A DNA stretch of 64,000 bases from Lepus europaeus (lineage: Eukaryota > Chordata > Mammalia > Lagomorpha > Leporidae): assembly GCF_033115175.1 (NCBI RefSeq), contig NC_084827.1:123101701-123165700 (forward strand). The letters run 5' to 3'. A program made the translations under genes and the position numbers. Position 1 is the stretch's first letter; every line of letters starts with the position of its first letter. The notes beneath the pieces are model-generated. The model did no database searches, was not told where the DNA came from, and saw only the letters and a list, made by a program, of their open reading frames with translations. Below, one piece after another: positions 11,921-22,275 of the stretch.

Positions 11921-11965
11921 AGAACTGTATATATGATATGTATGAATTTTGTTCCCTTTATATAA

Positions 11966-12195
11966 ATAAGAAAGTCTCAATTCTCTTTAAGCATGGCAGA
12001 ACTTAGAACATTAAATAAAGTGTAATACGTAAATGTTTTTACATATTAACAAGTAGTAATGGAAAAAACAGAGGATGTCTAGTTCTTTTATGTAGCATTC
12101 TCGGGCGCAATGTACATGTTGCATTTTAAAAAGGTTATGAGCAATTTTGATGAGCTTCCCTTTTGTCTTCCTTGTGGTATTCCCACACTACATTA
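11966..12195. other. Unassigned sequence
   Basis: Short AT-rich spacer between the chimera locus and a MIR-like repeat. Nothing recognised. Confidence 0.4.
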
Positions 12196-12440
12196 TTAAC
12201 ATGTTAACTGATTTTGAGAGTTCTTTACAGATGATGGAGGGCTTTTGCCCATGTGACTCCCCTCATTTGGTCCTCTAGTCAACCATGTGAGGAGTGAAGT
12301 GATGGTTCTTTCACTCTGCAGAAGAAAAGTGAACATAGAGAAAGTTGAATAACTTGCCCAAATTCATATAAGTAGAAAAGGTAGCTACTGAATTATACCA
12401 GTGAGGTCTTCTGACCTGAAATACTGAGCCCTTTCTTTTG
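12196..12440 (-). repeat. MIR-like ancient SINE
   Basis: Reverse-strand MIR phrases in order: CTCATTTGGTCCTCTAGTCAACCATGTGAGGAG, GTTGAATAACTTGCCCAAATTCATATAAGTAG, AAGGTAGCTACTGAATTATACC. Diverged copy. Confidence 0.7.
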
Positions 12441-12703
12441 GGGAGCCCTAGACACTCAAAAGTCTGTGTAGCAGTCACACTGCTCAAATTGTAGGACTTG
12501 AATTTTCAGATAATTTGTTAATCATACAAAATGAAATTGTTTCAGTTTCATAGCTCCATATTCTATACTCATCTCTGTTTAATGGAACAGCATTAGATTG
12601 CTATTCATGCAATTCAGTAATTATAATTTGTTGGTTAGTCAGCACAGTGAATCAAAACCAAAAACAGGAAAAAAAAATAAGTGGGCTGCTTGTATTCTGG
12701 AAT
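12441..12703. other. Unassigned sequence
   Basis: AT-rich, no repeat or gene recognised. Confidence 0.4.
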
Positions 12704-12714
12704 TGCAATTATAT

Positions 12715-12820
12715 ACATATGTATATATATATATATATAAACTTTTATTTAATAAATATAAATTTCCAAAGACAACTTTTGGATTATAGCTGCTTTCCCC
12801 ACCATAACTTCCCTCCCACC
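12715..12820 (-). mobile_element. Very short 5'-truncated L1 3' end
   Basis: Reads TTTATTTAATAAATATAAATTTCCAAAG, then the C-rich complement of the L1 G tract (CCCCACCATAACTTCCCTCCCACC). The tail side has become a (TA)n run at about 12720-12739. Perfect 11-bp duplication tgcaattatat at 12704-12714 and 12821-12831. Confidence 0.85.
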
Positions 12821-12831
12821 TGCAATTATAT

Positions 12832-13079
12832 TTGATAGTTTATGGAAATGAACTAAAGAAATCACTCAGAAGAAAAAGTTTCTGTAAAATAGGTTAAAAT
12901 AATATACAAATCAAGTAGTATGTAGATAAAGGGTTTTTGTTTAACTTGAAAATGAATAAATAAATTCCCAGGATTAAAATTTTAAAACATATTGGGAAAA
13001 AATTAAAAAGTTAAGGTTGTTTTCTCTTTTCTCAAATCCCATTTTCTTCCACAGAAGTAAGTGTTGCTATTGTGGTAAA
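12832..13079. other. Unassigned AT-rich sequence
   Basis: No recognisable repeat or gene. Confidence 0.4.
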
Positions 13080-13708
13080 TATATATTTTTATCTATATTC
13101 TATTCATTTACATATTTTTGCAAGCATGTGGAGAAATACATTGTTTTTGTGGCCATATACAGAAAGCTTTTGTAAATATTCTGTTTACTGTTTTTTCCAT
13201 TTAAAATATTTTGGCAATCTTTCTGTAAAAGCGCCTATAGATTTTTCTTACATCCCCTTTACCTGCTGCAAAGCAACTCATGTAAGCATTACTGTAGTTC
13301 AATTCTTGCATTACTGATAGTCCTTTGGGATGTTTGTTATTTTTCATCATTGCAAATGATGACTTCTTGCTACATGCCCTTAGAGCACATGCATGACTGT
13401 TTTTCTAAGATAGATGTCTAAAGTTGCAATGATGGTGTCACAACGAATGCACATTTTAGTTTGCATAGACATTGCTAATGTGACCTCCAAAAAAACCGTC
13501 ACAAGTTGATGTTATGACCAAACGTGCAGGATAATGTTCATCCCTTAAAACTCTCCTCAGGCTACTATTGTATGAAAATTGAGTGAAATATTTTCCTTTG
13601 TTACAGTTTTAATTTATATTTTCCTGATTACTAGTGAGATTGGGGACATTAACATTTTTTAAAAAGATTTATTTATTTTATTTGAAAGGCAGAGTTATAG
13701 AGAGGCTG

Positions 13709-13746
<38 letters not shown>

Positions 13747-14139
13747 TCCATCCACTGGTTCACTCCTCAGATGGCGGCAACAGCTGGAGCTGCGCTGATT
13801 CGAAGCCAGGTGCCAGGAGCTTCTTCCGGGTTTCCACGTGGGTGCAGGGGCCGAAGAACTTGGGCCATCTTCTACTGCTTTCCCAGGCCATAGCAGAGAG
13901 CTGGATGGGAAGTGGAGTAGCTGAGTCTCCAACCAGCCCCCATATGGGATGCTGGTGCTTCAGGCCAGAGTGCTAACCTGCTGCACAGTGCCTGCCCCGT
14001 TTTTTTCTTTTCTTTCTTTTTTTTTTAACTTTAATTTTAGATTCAGATTATTTGATTTGAAAAACATGTTTTTGAAAGTTTATTGACTTCTGTGTCAGTT
14101 GTTATACTAACTTGGTGAGAAAATATACATTTAAAATGT
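13080..14139 (-). mobile_element. Ancient L1 (L1M-like), split by a CSINE
   Basis: The left part (13080-13657) carries reversed L1 phrases such as TTTTAATTTATATTTTCCTGATTACTAGTGAGATTGGGGACATT. The right part (13998-14139) continues as AT-rich L1-like DNA. Assigned by consensus phrases only; limits approximate. Confidence 0.5.
13658..13997 (-). mobile_element. CSINE
   Basis: Minus-strand C repeat with a long (GA)n block at 13709-13742 and the reversed head ending near CACAGTGCCTGCCCC. No clear duplication seen. Confidence 0.9.
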
Positions 14140-14397
14140 TGGGGGCCAGCACAGTGGCACAGTAGGCTAAGCCTCGCCTGCAGCAACAGCATCCCATATG
14201 GGTGCCAGTTCGAGTCCTGGCTGCTCCACTTCTGATCCGGCTCTCTGCTATGGCCTGGGAAAGCAGTAGAAGATGGCCCAAGTCCCTGGACCTCTGTACC
14301 CGTGTGGGAGACCCAGAATAAGCTCCTGGCTCCTGTCTTCGGATCAGCCTAGTTCTGGCTGTCACGGCCATTTGGAAAGTAAACAAGCAGATGGAAG

Positions 14398-14446
<49 letters not shown>

Positions 14447-14476
14447 CCTCTCAAATAAATAAATAAATCTTTGGGG
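14140..14476 (+). mobile_element. CSINE
   Basis: Plus-strand C repeat: head GGGGGCCAGCACAGTGGC, B box GTTCGAGTCC, the AAGCAGTAGAAGATGGCCCAAG core, then about 46 bases of (CT)n at 14399-14444 and TCAAATAAATAAATAAATCTTT. Spurious open frames on both strands encode only Ser-Leu or Arg-Glu runs from the (CT)n. Confidence 0.93.
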
Positions 14477-14512
14477 AAAACAAAGTAAAACAAAACGAAA
14501 CAAAACCATTGA

Positions 14513-14832
14513 GGGGCTAGGAACTTGGCGTAGTAGTTAAAACGCTCACGTTCCACATCAGAGTGCCTGGCTTAGATTCCTGGTTCTAGTTGCTGATGGA
14601 GCAGACCTTGGGAGGCGGTGGTGATGGCAAGAATGACTGGTCCTTGCACCCATTTGGGAGACCTGGAATGCATTCCTGGGTCTTGGTTCTGGCCCCGCTT
14701 TGGCCACTGTGGGCGTTTGGGAAGTGAGCCAGTAAGTGGGTGTGCTCCCTCCCTGACCCTGTCTGCTCACTCTCTCTCTCTACTCCTTACCTCTCCTCTC
14801 CTTCCCCACCTCTTGGATAACTAAAATTTTAA
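14513..14832 (+). mobile_element. CSINE (older subfamily)
   Basis: Starts GGGGCTAGGAACTTGGCGTAGTAGTTAAAACGCTCACG, an older C-repeat head, followed by TTGGGAGACCTGGAATGCATTCCTGG and a decayed CT-rich end. It follows the previous CSINE on the same strand after about 36 bases. Confidence 0.75.
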
Positions 14833-16790
14833 AAAATTTTGAGGTTTTTCATCTAGGATTTTGGTATGGACTTTTATCTTTTCCTTTATATTGTTGGCAC
14901 AAATGAATATTCATTTGAAAAGAAAAAAATAGATGTTTACCTAACAAAATGATCAAAAATAAGTTTCAGATGAAACAGATATAAATATAAAAAAGAGATG
15001 TGTTCTGGCTTCATACTTCCATCAAATTCCTTTTCATATATGTTATTATTTTTGCTCTCTTCTTGGTGGGATCTATTTTCTAAATTGTAGTATAATTGAT
15101 CATTGCTAGTACATTACAGATCCCTTGATGTTTGTATTATGATGTTGTATTGGCCCCCTGCAGAACTCCTATTAGTTCTAATTATTACTTGGCTGATTTT
15201 CTGAGAATCAGTTATTTCCTCCTTAAATTATGATGGTTTTCTCCTCTTTATAGTGTATTTTTCCTTATCTTATCCTGTTAGGAAATCTCAGGGCAGTTTG
15301 TAAGACAGCACTGCCAGCTAACATTCCTGCTTTCTTCCTGACTTTCATGGGGATGCATCTACAGTTGTCATTAGATTTCAAGTTTCTAAGGTCTTTTTAC
15401 TTACATTTTACAAGAAATTTCACTCATCCTTTTCTTCATATGTCTGATTATATTTTTAACCTTTAATATGATAATTTAATGAATTAAATGAATAGATTTG
15501 CAACCTTAGCATTTCAGGGATAAAACTCAAATGATCAAAAGAGGCTGTTTAGAATCTCGAAATTTCACTCCTAATATGTTATATTTTACATGAAATGTCA
15601 ATTTCACTCATACATTTTAGGTAAAATTTTAGGTAAAATGTACACTTTTGAATTTGGTTTACCAATAATTTATTTGTCGTTTTTGCAGCTAGCTTTAAGT
15701 TAGTGTCACTCTTTTGAACTCCCATTGCTCAGTCTTTGCATCACAGTAATGAATCCTTTTAAGAAATCTAATGATTTTAAAAAGCTTTCTACTTGCTTTA
15801 TAGTCTGGAAGAGAAAGCTGGCAAATATGTTAATTATTTCTTGAAGATCTGATACAACTATTTGAATCTGCTTCCTTCTCAGAGGAAAGATATTTGGCCA
15901 TCTTTGCAGTTTGTTCTATGTTTATTGACATATTCAGAATTTCTTTGTTAGGCTGGAATAATTCTGACAATGTATGTTTATCCAGAAAAATCACTCAAAC
16001 TAACATGGTCAAATTTAAATAGTAGTACATAGTATGTTGATATTATTTAAATACTATTTTCTATGTCTGTAATTGTAGTTTTTTGCATTTTAATGCTGTT
16101 TATTCATAATTATAATCAATCTTATAATATTTATTAATGCTTTCTCTTTTATTTTGATCTCACTTGTAAATATTGTTTTATTTATGTTTTTAAAAGGTGG
16201 CTATTGGTTATAATGAAGAAACAATAATTTCTGCTTTTATCTATTTCTTCTACCATTTTTGAAACTGGTTTTCAATAGTAGTTGTTAAAGCTTTCTGGAG
16301 TTTTAATTTGCTAGTTTCTGGTTTTCTTGATTTGCATCAATGTTGTACAGTTGAGGCTGGTCTTCCCCGGATTATTACTTTGGCTCAAGCCCCACAGATT
16401 TTGATATGCTTCCCCTCCCTCATCGTTCCTTTCTTGTATTTTAGAATGAAAGCTGCTTATTAGGCAGTCTCTTGGGTTCAGCACCTGCAGAAGAGAGGGA
16501 AAAAGGAGCAGTTGCACTGCAATTCAGTTCTAATGATAGCCTTGACTGCCCCTGCTGGGAACAACTTGCCAGAGTTCTCTGAAGATTGACCAAAAGGGCT
16601 GGGCCTTTTATATCTGTGCGTGGTCAGTCACCAGGGTGGGCTGTTCTCGGACCTTCAGCCAGGTGCTTCTTTTACCTGAAGCACGTCCTCAAGGGATTAA
16701 CCACCCTCCAACAGCCAGGTCAAGCAGCCTTGTATTGAAAGGGACCTGTGCATCACTAAGTCTACTGCACTTTAATACATGCTGAGCACT
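14833..16790. other. Long AT-rich stretch, possibly old L1
   Basis: About 2 kb of T-rich DNA. Phrases like TTTTGCTCTCTTCTTGGTGGGATCTATTTTC and 'ttgattgctagtacattacag' suggest decayed LINE sequence, but I cannot name a family. No gene seen. Confidence 0.3.
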
Positions 16791-17105
16791 TTTTTTTTTT
16801 TTTAAGGTTTATTTATTTATGTGAAAGGCAGAGTTAGAGAGAGAGAGAAGAGAAAGAGAGAGAGAGGAGAGAGAGAGAGAGAGGTCTTCCATTTGCTGGT
16901 TCACTCCCCAAATGGCAGCAACAAAAACCAGGAGCCAGGAACTCCATGTAGGTCTCCCACACGGGTTGCAGGGCCCAGACTTTTGGGCCATCATCCTCTG
17001 CTTTCCTAACCACATTAGCAGGGAGCAGCTGGGGCTCCAACTGGCACTCATGTGGGATGCTGGCATCTCAGGGGGTGGATTAACCTGCTGGCCAAAGCCC
17101 AGCCC
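16791..17105 (-). mobile_element. CSINE
   Basis: Minus-strand C repeat with a 14-base T-run tail and a (GAGA)n block at 16836-16883. The flanks share a weak CTGAG-containing duplication (16782-16790 and about 17106). Confidence 0.88.
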
Positions 17106-17129
17106 CTGAGTATTTTTTTTCCTCACCAT

Positions 17130-17700
17130 TTCTTTTGGAATCCTTTTTCTTCTGAAGTGTCTTCTTTAGAATTTCCTTGACTAAAGGTATGTTTGATAAA
17201 AAAATATGTTTTCTGGCACCCTCATTCTTTTTTTTCTTTTTTTTTTTATTTGACAGGTAGAGTTATAGACAGTGAGAGAGAGAGACAGAGAGAAAGGTCT
17301 TCCCTCTGTTGGTTCACTCCCCAAATGGCCGCTATGGCTGGCACACTGCACTGATCTTCTGCCAGGTGCTTCCTCCTGGTCTCCCATGCAGGTGCAGGAG
17401 CCCAAGCACCTGGGCCATCCTCCACTGACTTCCTGGGCCACAGCAGAGAGCTGGACTGGAAGAGGAGCAACTGGGACAGAATATGGCACCCTGACTGGGA
17501 CTAGAACATGGGGTGCCAGTGCCACAGGCAGAGGATTAACCAAGTGAGCCACAGGGCCAGCCCCGGCACCCTCATTCTTAAAATGCAGTTTTGTTGGGTG
17601 AAATTATCTGACTAAATGTTTTGTATTTTTTCTTCTCAATACTTTGAAAATATGTCATTATTTTCTTACATTGTTGCTGTTTGAAAACTAGTCACTTTGT
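17130..17700. mobile_element. Old L1-like DNA split by a CSINE
   Basis: 17130-17229 (TTTTTCTTCTGAAGTGTCTTCTTTAGAATTTCCTTGACTAAAGG) and 17580-17700 (TTTTTTCTTCTCAATACTTTGAAAATATGTCATTATTTTCTTACATTG) resemble neighbouring parts of an old L1-class consensus. Low certainty on family and strand. Confidence 0.4.
17230..17564 (-). mobile_element. CSINE (CSINE2-type)
   Basis: Tail variant TTTTTATTTGACAGGTAGAGTTATAGACAGTGAGAG marks the subfamily that lacks the AAATAAAT tail. Perfect 15-bp duplication ggcaccctcattctt at 17215-17229 and 17565-17579. Confidence 0.95.
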
Positions 17701-18008
17701 CATTATTTATTTATTTGAAAGGCAGAGTTAGAGAGAGAGAGAGAGAGACAAAGACAGAGAGATCTTCCGTCTTCTGGTTCATTTCTCAACTGGCAGCAAT
17801 GGCTGGAGCTGGGCCCATCCGAAGCCAGGAGCCAGGAATTTCATCCAGCCCAGCCACGTGGGTGCGGGGGCCCAAGGACATGGGCCATCTTCTGCTGCCT
17901 TCCTAGGAGCATTAAAAGGGGGCTGGATTGGGAGTTGGGCAGTCGGGACACGAACCGATGCCTATATTGCAGGCAGTGGCTTTACATGATACTATACAAC
18001 ACTGGCCT
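17701..18008 (-). mobile_element. CSINE
   Basis: Minus-strand C repeat: TTATTTATTTATTTGAAAGGCAGAGTTAGAG through GATACTATACAACACTGGCCTC. The head is more diverged than its neighbours. Confidence 0.88.
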
Positions 18009-18102
18009 CTATTATTTAAATTTATAAATGCATGTTGACTTGAAAAAGATATAAATTTCTTACTAAATTGTTAATAAACTATTAACTATAACAAATTAAC
18101 TT

Positions 18103-18570
18103 ATTATTTGAAAGTTATTTTTTTCCCATTGGAAAAGCAGAATTAAAAGTTTATTTTTGAGCAAAAAATTTTGAAATCCTTACATAATTTTTTCATACTA
18201 TGCATTTTCCATGTAATTTTAAAAAAGATTTATTTATTTATTTGAAAGTCAGAGTTACACAGAGAGAAGGAGAGGCAGAGATAGAGAGAGAGGTATTCCA
18301 TCCACTGATTCACTCCCTAGTTGGCAGCAACTGGTGGAGCTGCACTGACCTGAAGCCAGGAGCCAGGAGCGTCCTCTGGGTCTCCCACGTGTGTGCAGGG
18401 GCCCAGGGACTTGACCCATCTTCTACTGCTTTCTAAGGCCATAGCAGAGAGCTGGATCGGAAGTGGAGCAGCTGGGACTCAAACTGGCACCAGTATGGGA
18501 TGCCGGCACTGCAGGTGGCGGCCTTACCCGCTACGCTTCAGTGCTGGCCCCTCCATGTACCTCAAATTAA
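18103..18570. mobile_element. Palindromic MITE-like element, split by a CSINE
   Basis: 18103-18215 shows TTGAAAGTT...TTGGAAAAGCAGAATTAAAAG at one end and ATACTATGCATTTTCCATGTA near the other, with the core phrase AAAATTTTGAAATCC. The right end resumes after the CSINE (18552 on). Two related copies lie at 47676-48186 and 49790-49917. Confidence 0.6.
18216..18551 (-). mobile_element. CSINE inside a MITE-like element
   Basis: Complete minus-strand C repeat. 8-bp duplication tccatgta at 18208-18215 and 18552-18559. Confidence 0.92.
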
Positions 18571-19369
18571 AACAAATTTAGAATGTTTTTTATTTTAGTT
18601 AGTTTTAACAGATTCAATATAGCTCATCAATACAATTCTAAGTATATAATGATATTTCCTTCCTCCCTCCCTCCCTTCTTCTTTTGTCCCTCCTTTGCCA
18701 TTCTAACCTCATTTCTTTCTGGTTGTTTTTAAGATTTGCTTGCCTTTGGTATTCTGTTGTTTCACTCTAATGTATAAGGTGGATTTTTTGTTTATCCTGG
18801 TTACATGTTTTTCTCCAAGCATCTGTATTTCCTCCATTCAAAGAGATTTTCCAGACATTTGCCCATCTGCTCTCTGTTGTCTACTGTACATTTCTATTTT
18901 TTCTGTCTCTGTCTTTATTTTTCTTCTCCTTTTGTACATGTCTCCCTTAGTAACTTTAAATTGTAATGTAAATTCAAATCCTAGAAAGTGCAAAGAATGG
19001 TAAAAGTCACTCCTAGGTATGTTTTGCCAGGCTTCATAAATATTTTGTATTTTGGTTCATTGGCTTTATCATCAGCACTTTTTCTTTTCATGTGTGTCTT
19101 TCAGTGACAATGGCTACCTACAATGTTTTCCCCAAAAACTTAACGGCATTACAAGTAATTATGGTGCGGACGGATGCTGTGAGCTGGGTATTTGAATAGG
19201 ACAAAAGGGTACGATGTCCCAGAAGCCCAGAAGTTCCCACGCTGCGTCAGCTCTAGGCCTGCTCTCTCACATGTGTGTGCGTTCACATTGGACGCAGAGT
19301 GTAGGAGACTCAGTTCCTGTCCACTTGAGCTTCCTTTTTCTAAAAAATAAGTCACTTCACCTTGGATTT
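18571..19369. other. Unassigned, pyrimidine-rich
   Basis: Includes CCTTCCTCCCTCCCTCCCTTC at about 18659-18679, which may belong to an old L1 3' UTR. Open frames up to 87 codons are unconvincing. Confidence 0.35.
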
Positions 19370-19412
19370 ATTTGTTTTTAAAATTTCATTATTTGTGTGT
19401 GTGCGTGTGTAT

Positions 19413-19446
<34 letters not shown>

Positions 19447-19473
19447 GAGAGGAGCGCTCTCCCATATACTGGT

Positions 19474-19516
<43 letters not shown>

Positions 19517-19660
19517 GAATGCTCTCCCAAATACTGGTTCACTCCCGGAATCCCCAATATCTACAACAGCTGGCGCTGGGCTATTCTAAAACCAGGAGCC
19601 AGGAACTCCATCCAGATGTTCCATGTAGGTAGAAGGACCCAGCTAGCAGAGCCATCAGGC
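19370..19660 (-). mobile_element. CSINE (old, with duplicated GA block)
   Basis: Tail side ATTATTTGTGTGTGTGCGTGTGTATG then two long (GA)n blocks (19412-19451 and 19476-19513) separated by GCTCTCCCATATACTGGTTAG. The segment GAATGCTCTCCCAAATACTGGTTCACTC repeats that spacer, so the block has been duplicated internally. The body then continues to GCCATCAGG. Confidence 0.75.
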
Positions 19661-20485
19661 CTTGGATTTATTTCTGACATTTAATGTTTCTCTCTTTCCT
19701 TTCCTCCTACTTTTCTTTTTATTCCTCTGCCTTTGGTGAATTGATTGTATTTTAGCAACCCCTGTGCCAAAACAAACCCAACTTTTATTGGCTTTTTGAG
19801 TTATATGCTTCGTTTATCTTATGAAAACTACCTTAAGGTTTTTCTTTTTTAACATACATAACATCAATATAAAACCTTACAGACAGGAACTGAAAGTCAA
19901 TCCAAAGAAGAACTTAAGGACTTTCATTGTCCTCCTTTCTTTCCTACCTCCTATTGATTTAAAAATCATCTGGGATCATTGTTCTAATTATCAATAATTC
20001 CATTTGTTAATGATCTTACTCCAAGAGTTGTTTTTTCTAGATTAAATGTGCTCCACGTAATTTTAGCAGGACGGATCAAATAGAGAAGCAGCCTGAAATC
20101 CCAAGCAAAGTTTCCAGGAGTCTGCTGTGCATAGCGTGCTTTAGTTAATGCATTTAGCCATGGTACACAGCCTCAGATAAAGCAGGACCTTGGCTTCTCC
20201 CAATTCCCTAAAATCAGTGTTTTGCTGCTCCAGCCTCCTATTTTTTGCTCAAATATCCCTAAAGAGAACATTTTCTTTAGTAGAGTATCTAATTTTCCAA
20301 TCAACTTTGTAAGTGCTGGGGTCCTCCTGGCTCTATTTTCTCTGCTAGGTTTGGGGTATTTCATAGGCAGACAAATTTTAGAGATATGTTTTAATAAATG
20401 TTTGATTTATGTAGAAAACCATATTATAGATACAAACCAACATTTATTTTAGTAATAATGTGATAGAATGTCAGTTCACTTACTT
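19661..20485. other. Unassigned sequence
   Basis: No repeat or gene recognised. The 76-codon plus-strand frame at 20222 and the 63-codon minus-strand frame at 20173 overlap and cancel each other as coding evidence. Confidence 0.4.
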
Positions 20486-20835
20486 TAAAAAAGATTTATT
20501 TATTTTTATTTGAAAACAGAATTACAGAGAGAGGTAGAGACAGAGAGAGTAAGAGAGAGACAGACAGAGACAGAGACAGAGACAGAGAGAGGTCTTCCAT
20601 CTGTTGGATTACTCTCCAAATGGCCCCAATGGCCAGAGCTGATCTGATCCAAACCCCAGGAGTTTCCTCTGGGTCTCCCACGTGGGTGCTCTTGGGCTGC
20701 ACTCTGCTGCTTTCCCAGGCACATTAGCAGAGAGCTGGATCAGAAGTGGAGCAGCTGGGACTTGAACCTGTGCCCATATGGTATGCTGGCACTGCAGGCC
20801 AGGGCTTTAACCTGCTGCACTACAGCGCAAGCTCC
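20486..20835 (-). mobile_element. CSINE
   Basis: Minus-strand C repeat, with (GACAGA)n at 20560-20588 within the purine block. The head ends at CACTACAGCGCAAGCTCC. No clear duplication. Confidence 0.9.
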
Positions 20836-20869
20836 AATTCGTTTAGTTTTGTGTTCTCAATATTATCTT

Positions 20870-21015
20870 AAGAAAATTTCTTAAAATCTCTCAGTCTCAA
20901 TTTTCAAATAAGTAAATACAGGGAAAAACACTTTACCTTACAGAATTATTACAAAGATTAGAAGTAAGGTTTAGTACCAAGCTGGGCACCGAGTAGAAGG
21001 GGGTTGTAACTGTGC
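20870..21015 (+). repeat. MIR-like ancient SINE
   Basis: TTAAAATCTCTCAGTCTCAATTTTCAAATAAGTAAATACAGGG, TTACAGAATTATTACAAAGATTAG and ACCAAGCTGGGCACCGAGTAGAAG follow the order of the MIR core and 3' half. Confidence 0.6.
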
Positions 21016-21504
21016 TCCTTGTTCTAGCGCCATTTTTTCCCATGGTGCTCTTGGGGTTATTTACATTTTGTAATTGTTTGAGAGTCCACCTGTTAAGAAA
21101 ATGCTGGCCTGGCATATGTGTGTACATATCATCCTTAAATCTTTTGTCTAGAGATGAGCTGTTCTTCTCTAGTGTAAGAATTTGAAGATTGCAGAATCAT
21201 GGAAGGGACTACGGATTCAGGAGAGTGGCAGCGCGGATATCAGAGATCCATCTTCCCTTCTTATACTTCCCCGTGTTCAGTGCCTTTAATATCATCTTCA
21301 TTGGTTTTGGCATCTGCAGCTCATAGTTATTATTATGTAATTTTTTTTTGTTTTTGCCTCAAAGTGTTTTATTGAAATTCTTCTTGACAAAACCAAGTAC
21401 TCATTATGTTATGTAATATTTCTATAAATTAACCTTAACTCATGAATTTTATATTGCCTTATCATCAACAGTACTCCAAAATTATAGGTTTGTCATGACA
21501 CAGT

Positions 21505-21535
<31 letters not shown>

Positions 21536-21545
21536 ATCTTCACTC
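21016..21545. other. Unassigned; TA/GT microsatellite at its end
   Basis: No gene recognised. (TA)n followed by (TG)n at 21506-21535 is a compound dinucleotide repeat. Confidence 0.45.
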
Positions 21546-22275
21546 ATTATATTTCTCAGCTTTTCATTACTTTAACTGAAATACCCGAGAAGAGTGACTT
21601 AGGAGGGAAGGTTTACTTAGAGCATACAGTTTGGGAGTTCATAGTCCAAGACCCCATAACCTCATAAGCCTTTATCCTCTATCCTCTATGTGGTTTCTCC
21701 ACCCCCTCCCCTTTCTTTCTTTCTTTCTTTCTTTTTCTTTCAGTTTTTATTTATTTATTTGAGATGTAGAGTTGCAGACAGTGAGAGGGAGAGACAGAGA
21801 AAGATCTTCCATCTGCTGGTTCACTTCTGGCAACAGCTGGAGCTGAACCTATCTGAAGCCAGAAGCCAGGAGCCAGGAGCCAGGAGCCAGGAGCCAGGAG
21901 CCAGGAGCTTCTTCTGTATCTCCCATGCAGCACAGGGGCCCAAGCACTTGGGCCATCTTCTACTGCTTTCCCAGGCTGTAGCAGAGAACTGGATCAGAAG
22001 AGGAGCAGCCTGGACTAGAAACGGCGCCCATATGGGATGCCAGCACCTCAGGAGGAGGATTAACCTACTGTGCCACAGCACCAGCCCCTATGTGGTTTCT
22101 TTAAAGGCATCATGATTTGGCTACAGAGCACCACCCTGACAACCTAATCCAATCCAATCACTTCCCAAAGACCCCACTTGCAGACAGCATAAGTAGATCA
22201 AGGCTCCACACTAATCCATCAATGGTTAGCAAAAGACTTTGGGATTTAAACATCTGTGGGAGTTTGGGAACCAAA
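21546..22275 (-). mobile_element. MaLR-like LTR remnant split by a CSINE
   Basis: The left part (about 21560-21680: CATTACTTTAACTGAAATACCCGAGAAGAGTGACTTAGG) and the right part (22101-22275: CACCACCCTGACAACCTAATCCAATCCAATCACTTCCCAAAG ... GGGATTTAAACATC) fit an old LTR of the ERVL-MaLR kind read in reverse. Family by recalled phrases. Confidence 0.45.
21699..22087 (-). mobile_element. CSINE with expanded 7-bp internal repeat
   Basis: The tail is extended by (CTTT)n at 21711-21740. Inside, the normal GAAGCCAGGAGCCAGGAGC motif has grown to about six GCCAGGA units (21858-21907). Perfect 13-bp duplication ctatgtggtttct at 21686-21698 and 22088-22100. Confidence 0.94.

Larger units (their letters stand above)
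10960..11965 (+). mobile_element. L1 3' end, split by a CSINE and a U6-L1 chimera
   Basis: Three pieces read as one older L1 3' end: 10960-11037 (G-rich GGAAGGAGGGTGGGAGTGAAGGAAG), 11375-11403 and 11936-11965 (CTGTATATATGATATGTATGAATTTTGTTCC). The similar element at 9800-9925 shows what the joined order should look like. The two interruptions are annotated separately. Confidence 0.6.

Noticed and set aside
14102-14509. Arg-Glu-rich open frames over (CT)n/(GA)n blocks of CSINEs
   Set aside because: These recur wherever a CSINE purine block lies and encode only dipeptide runs.
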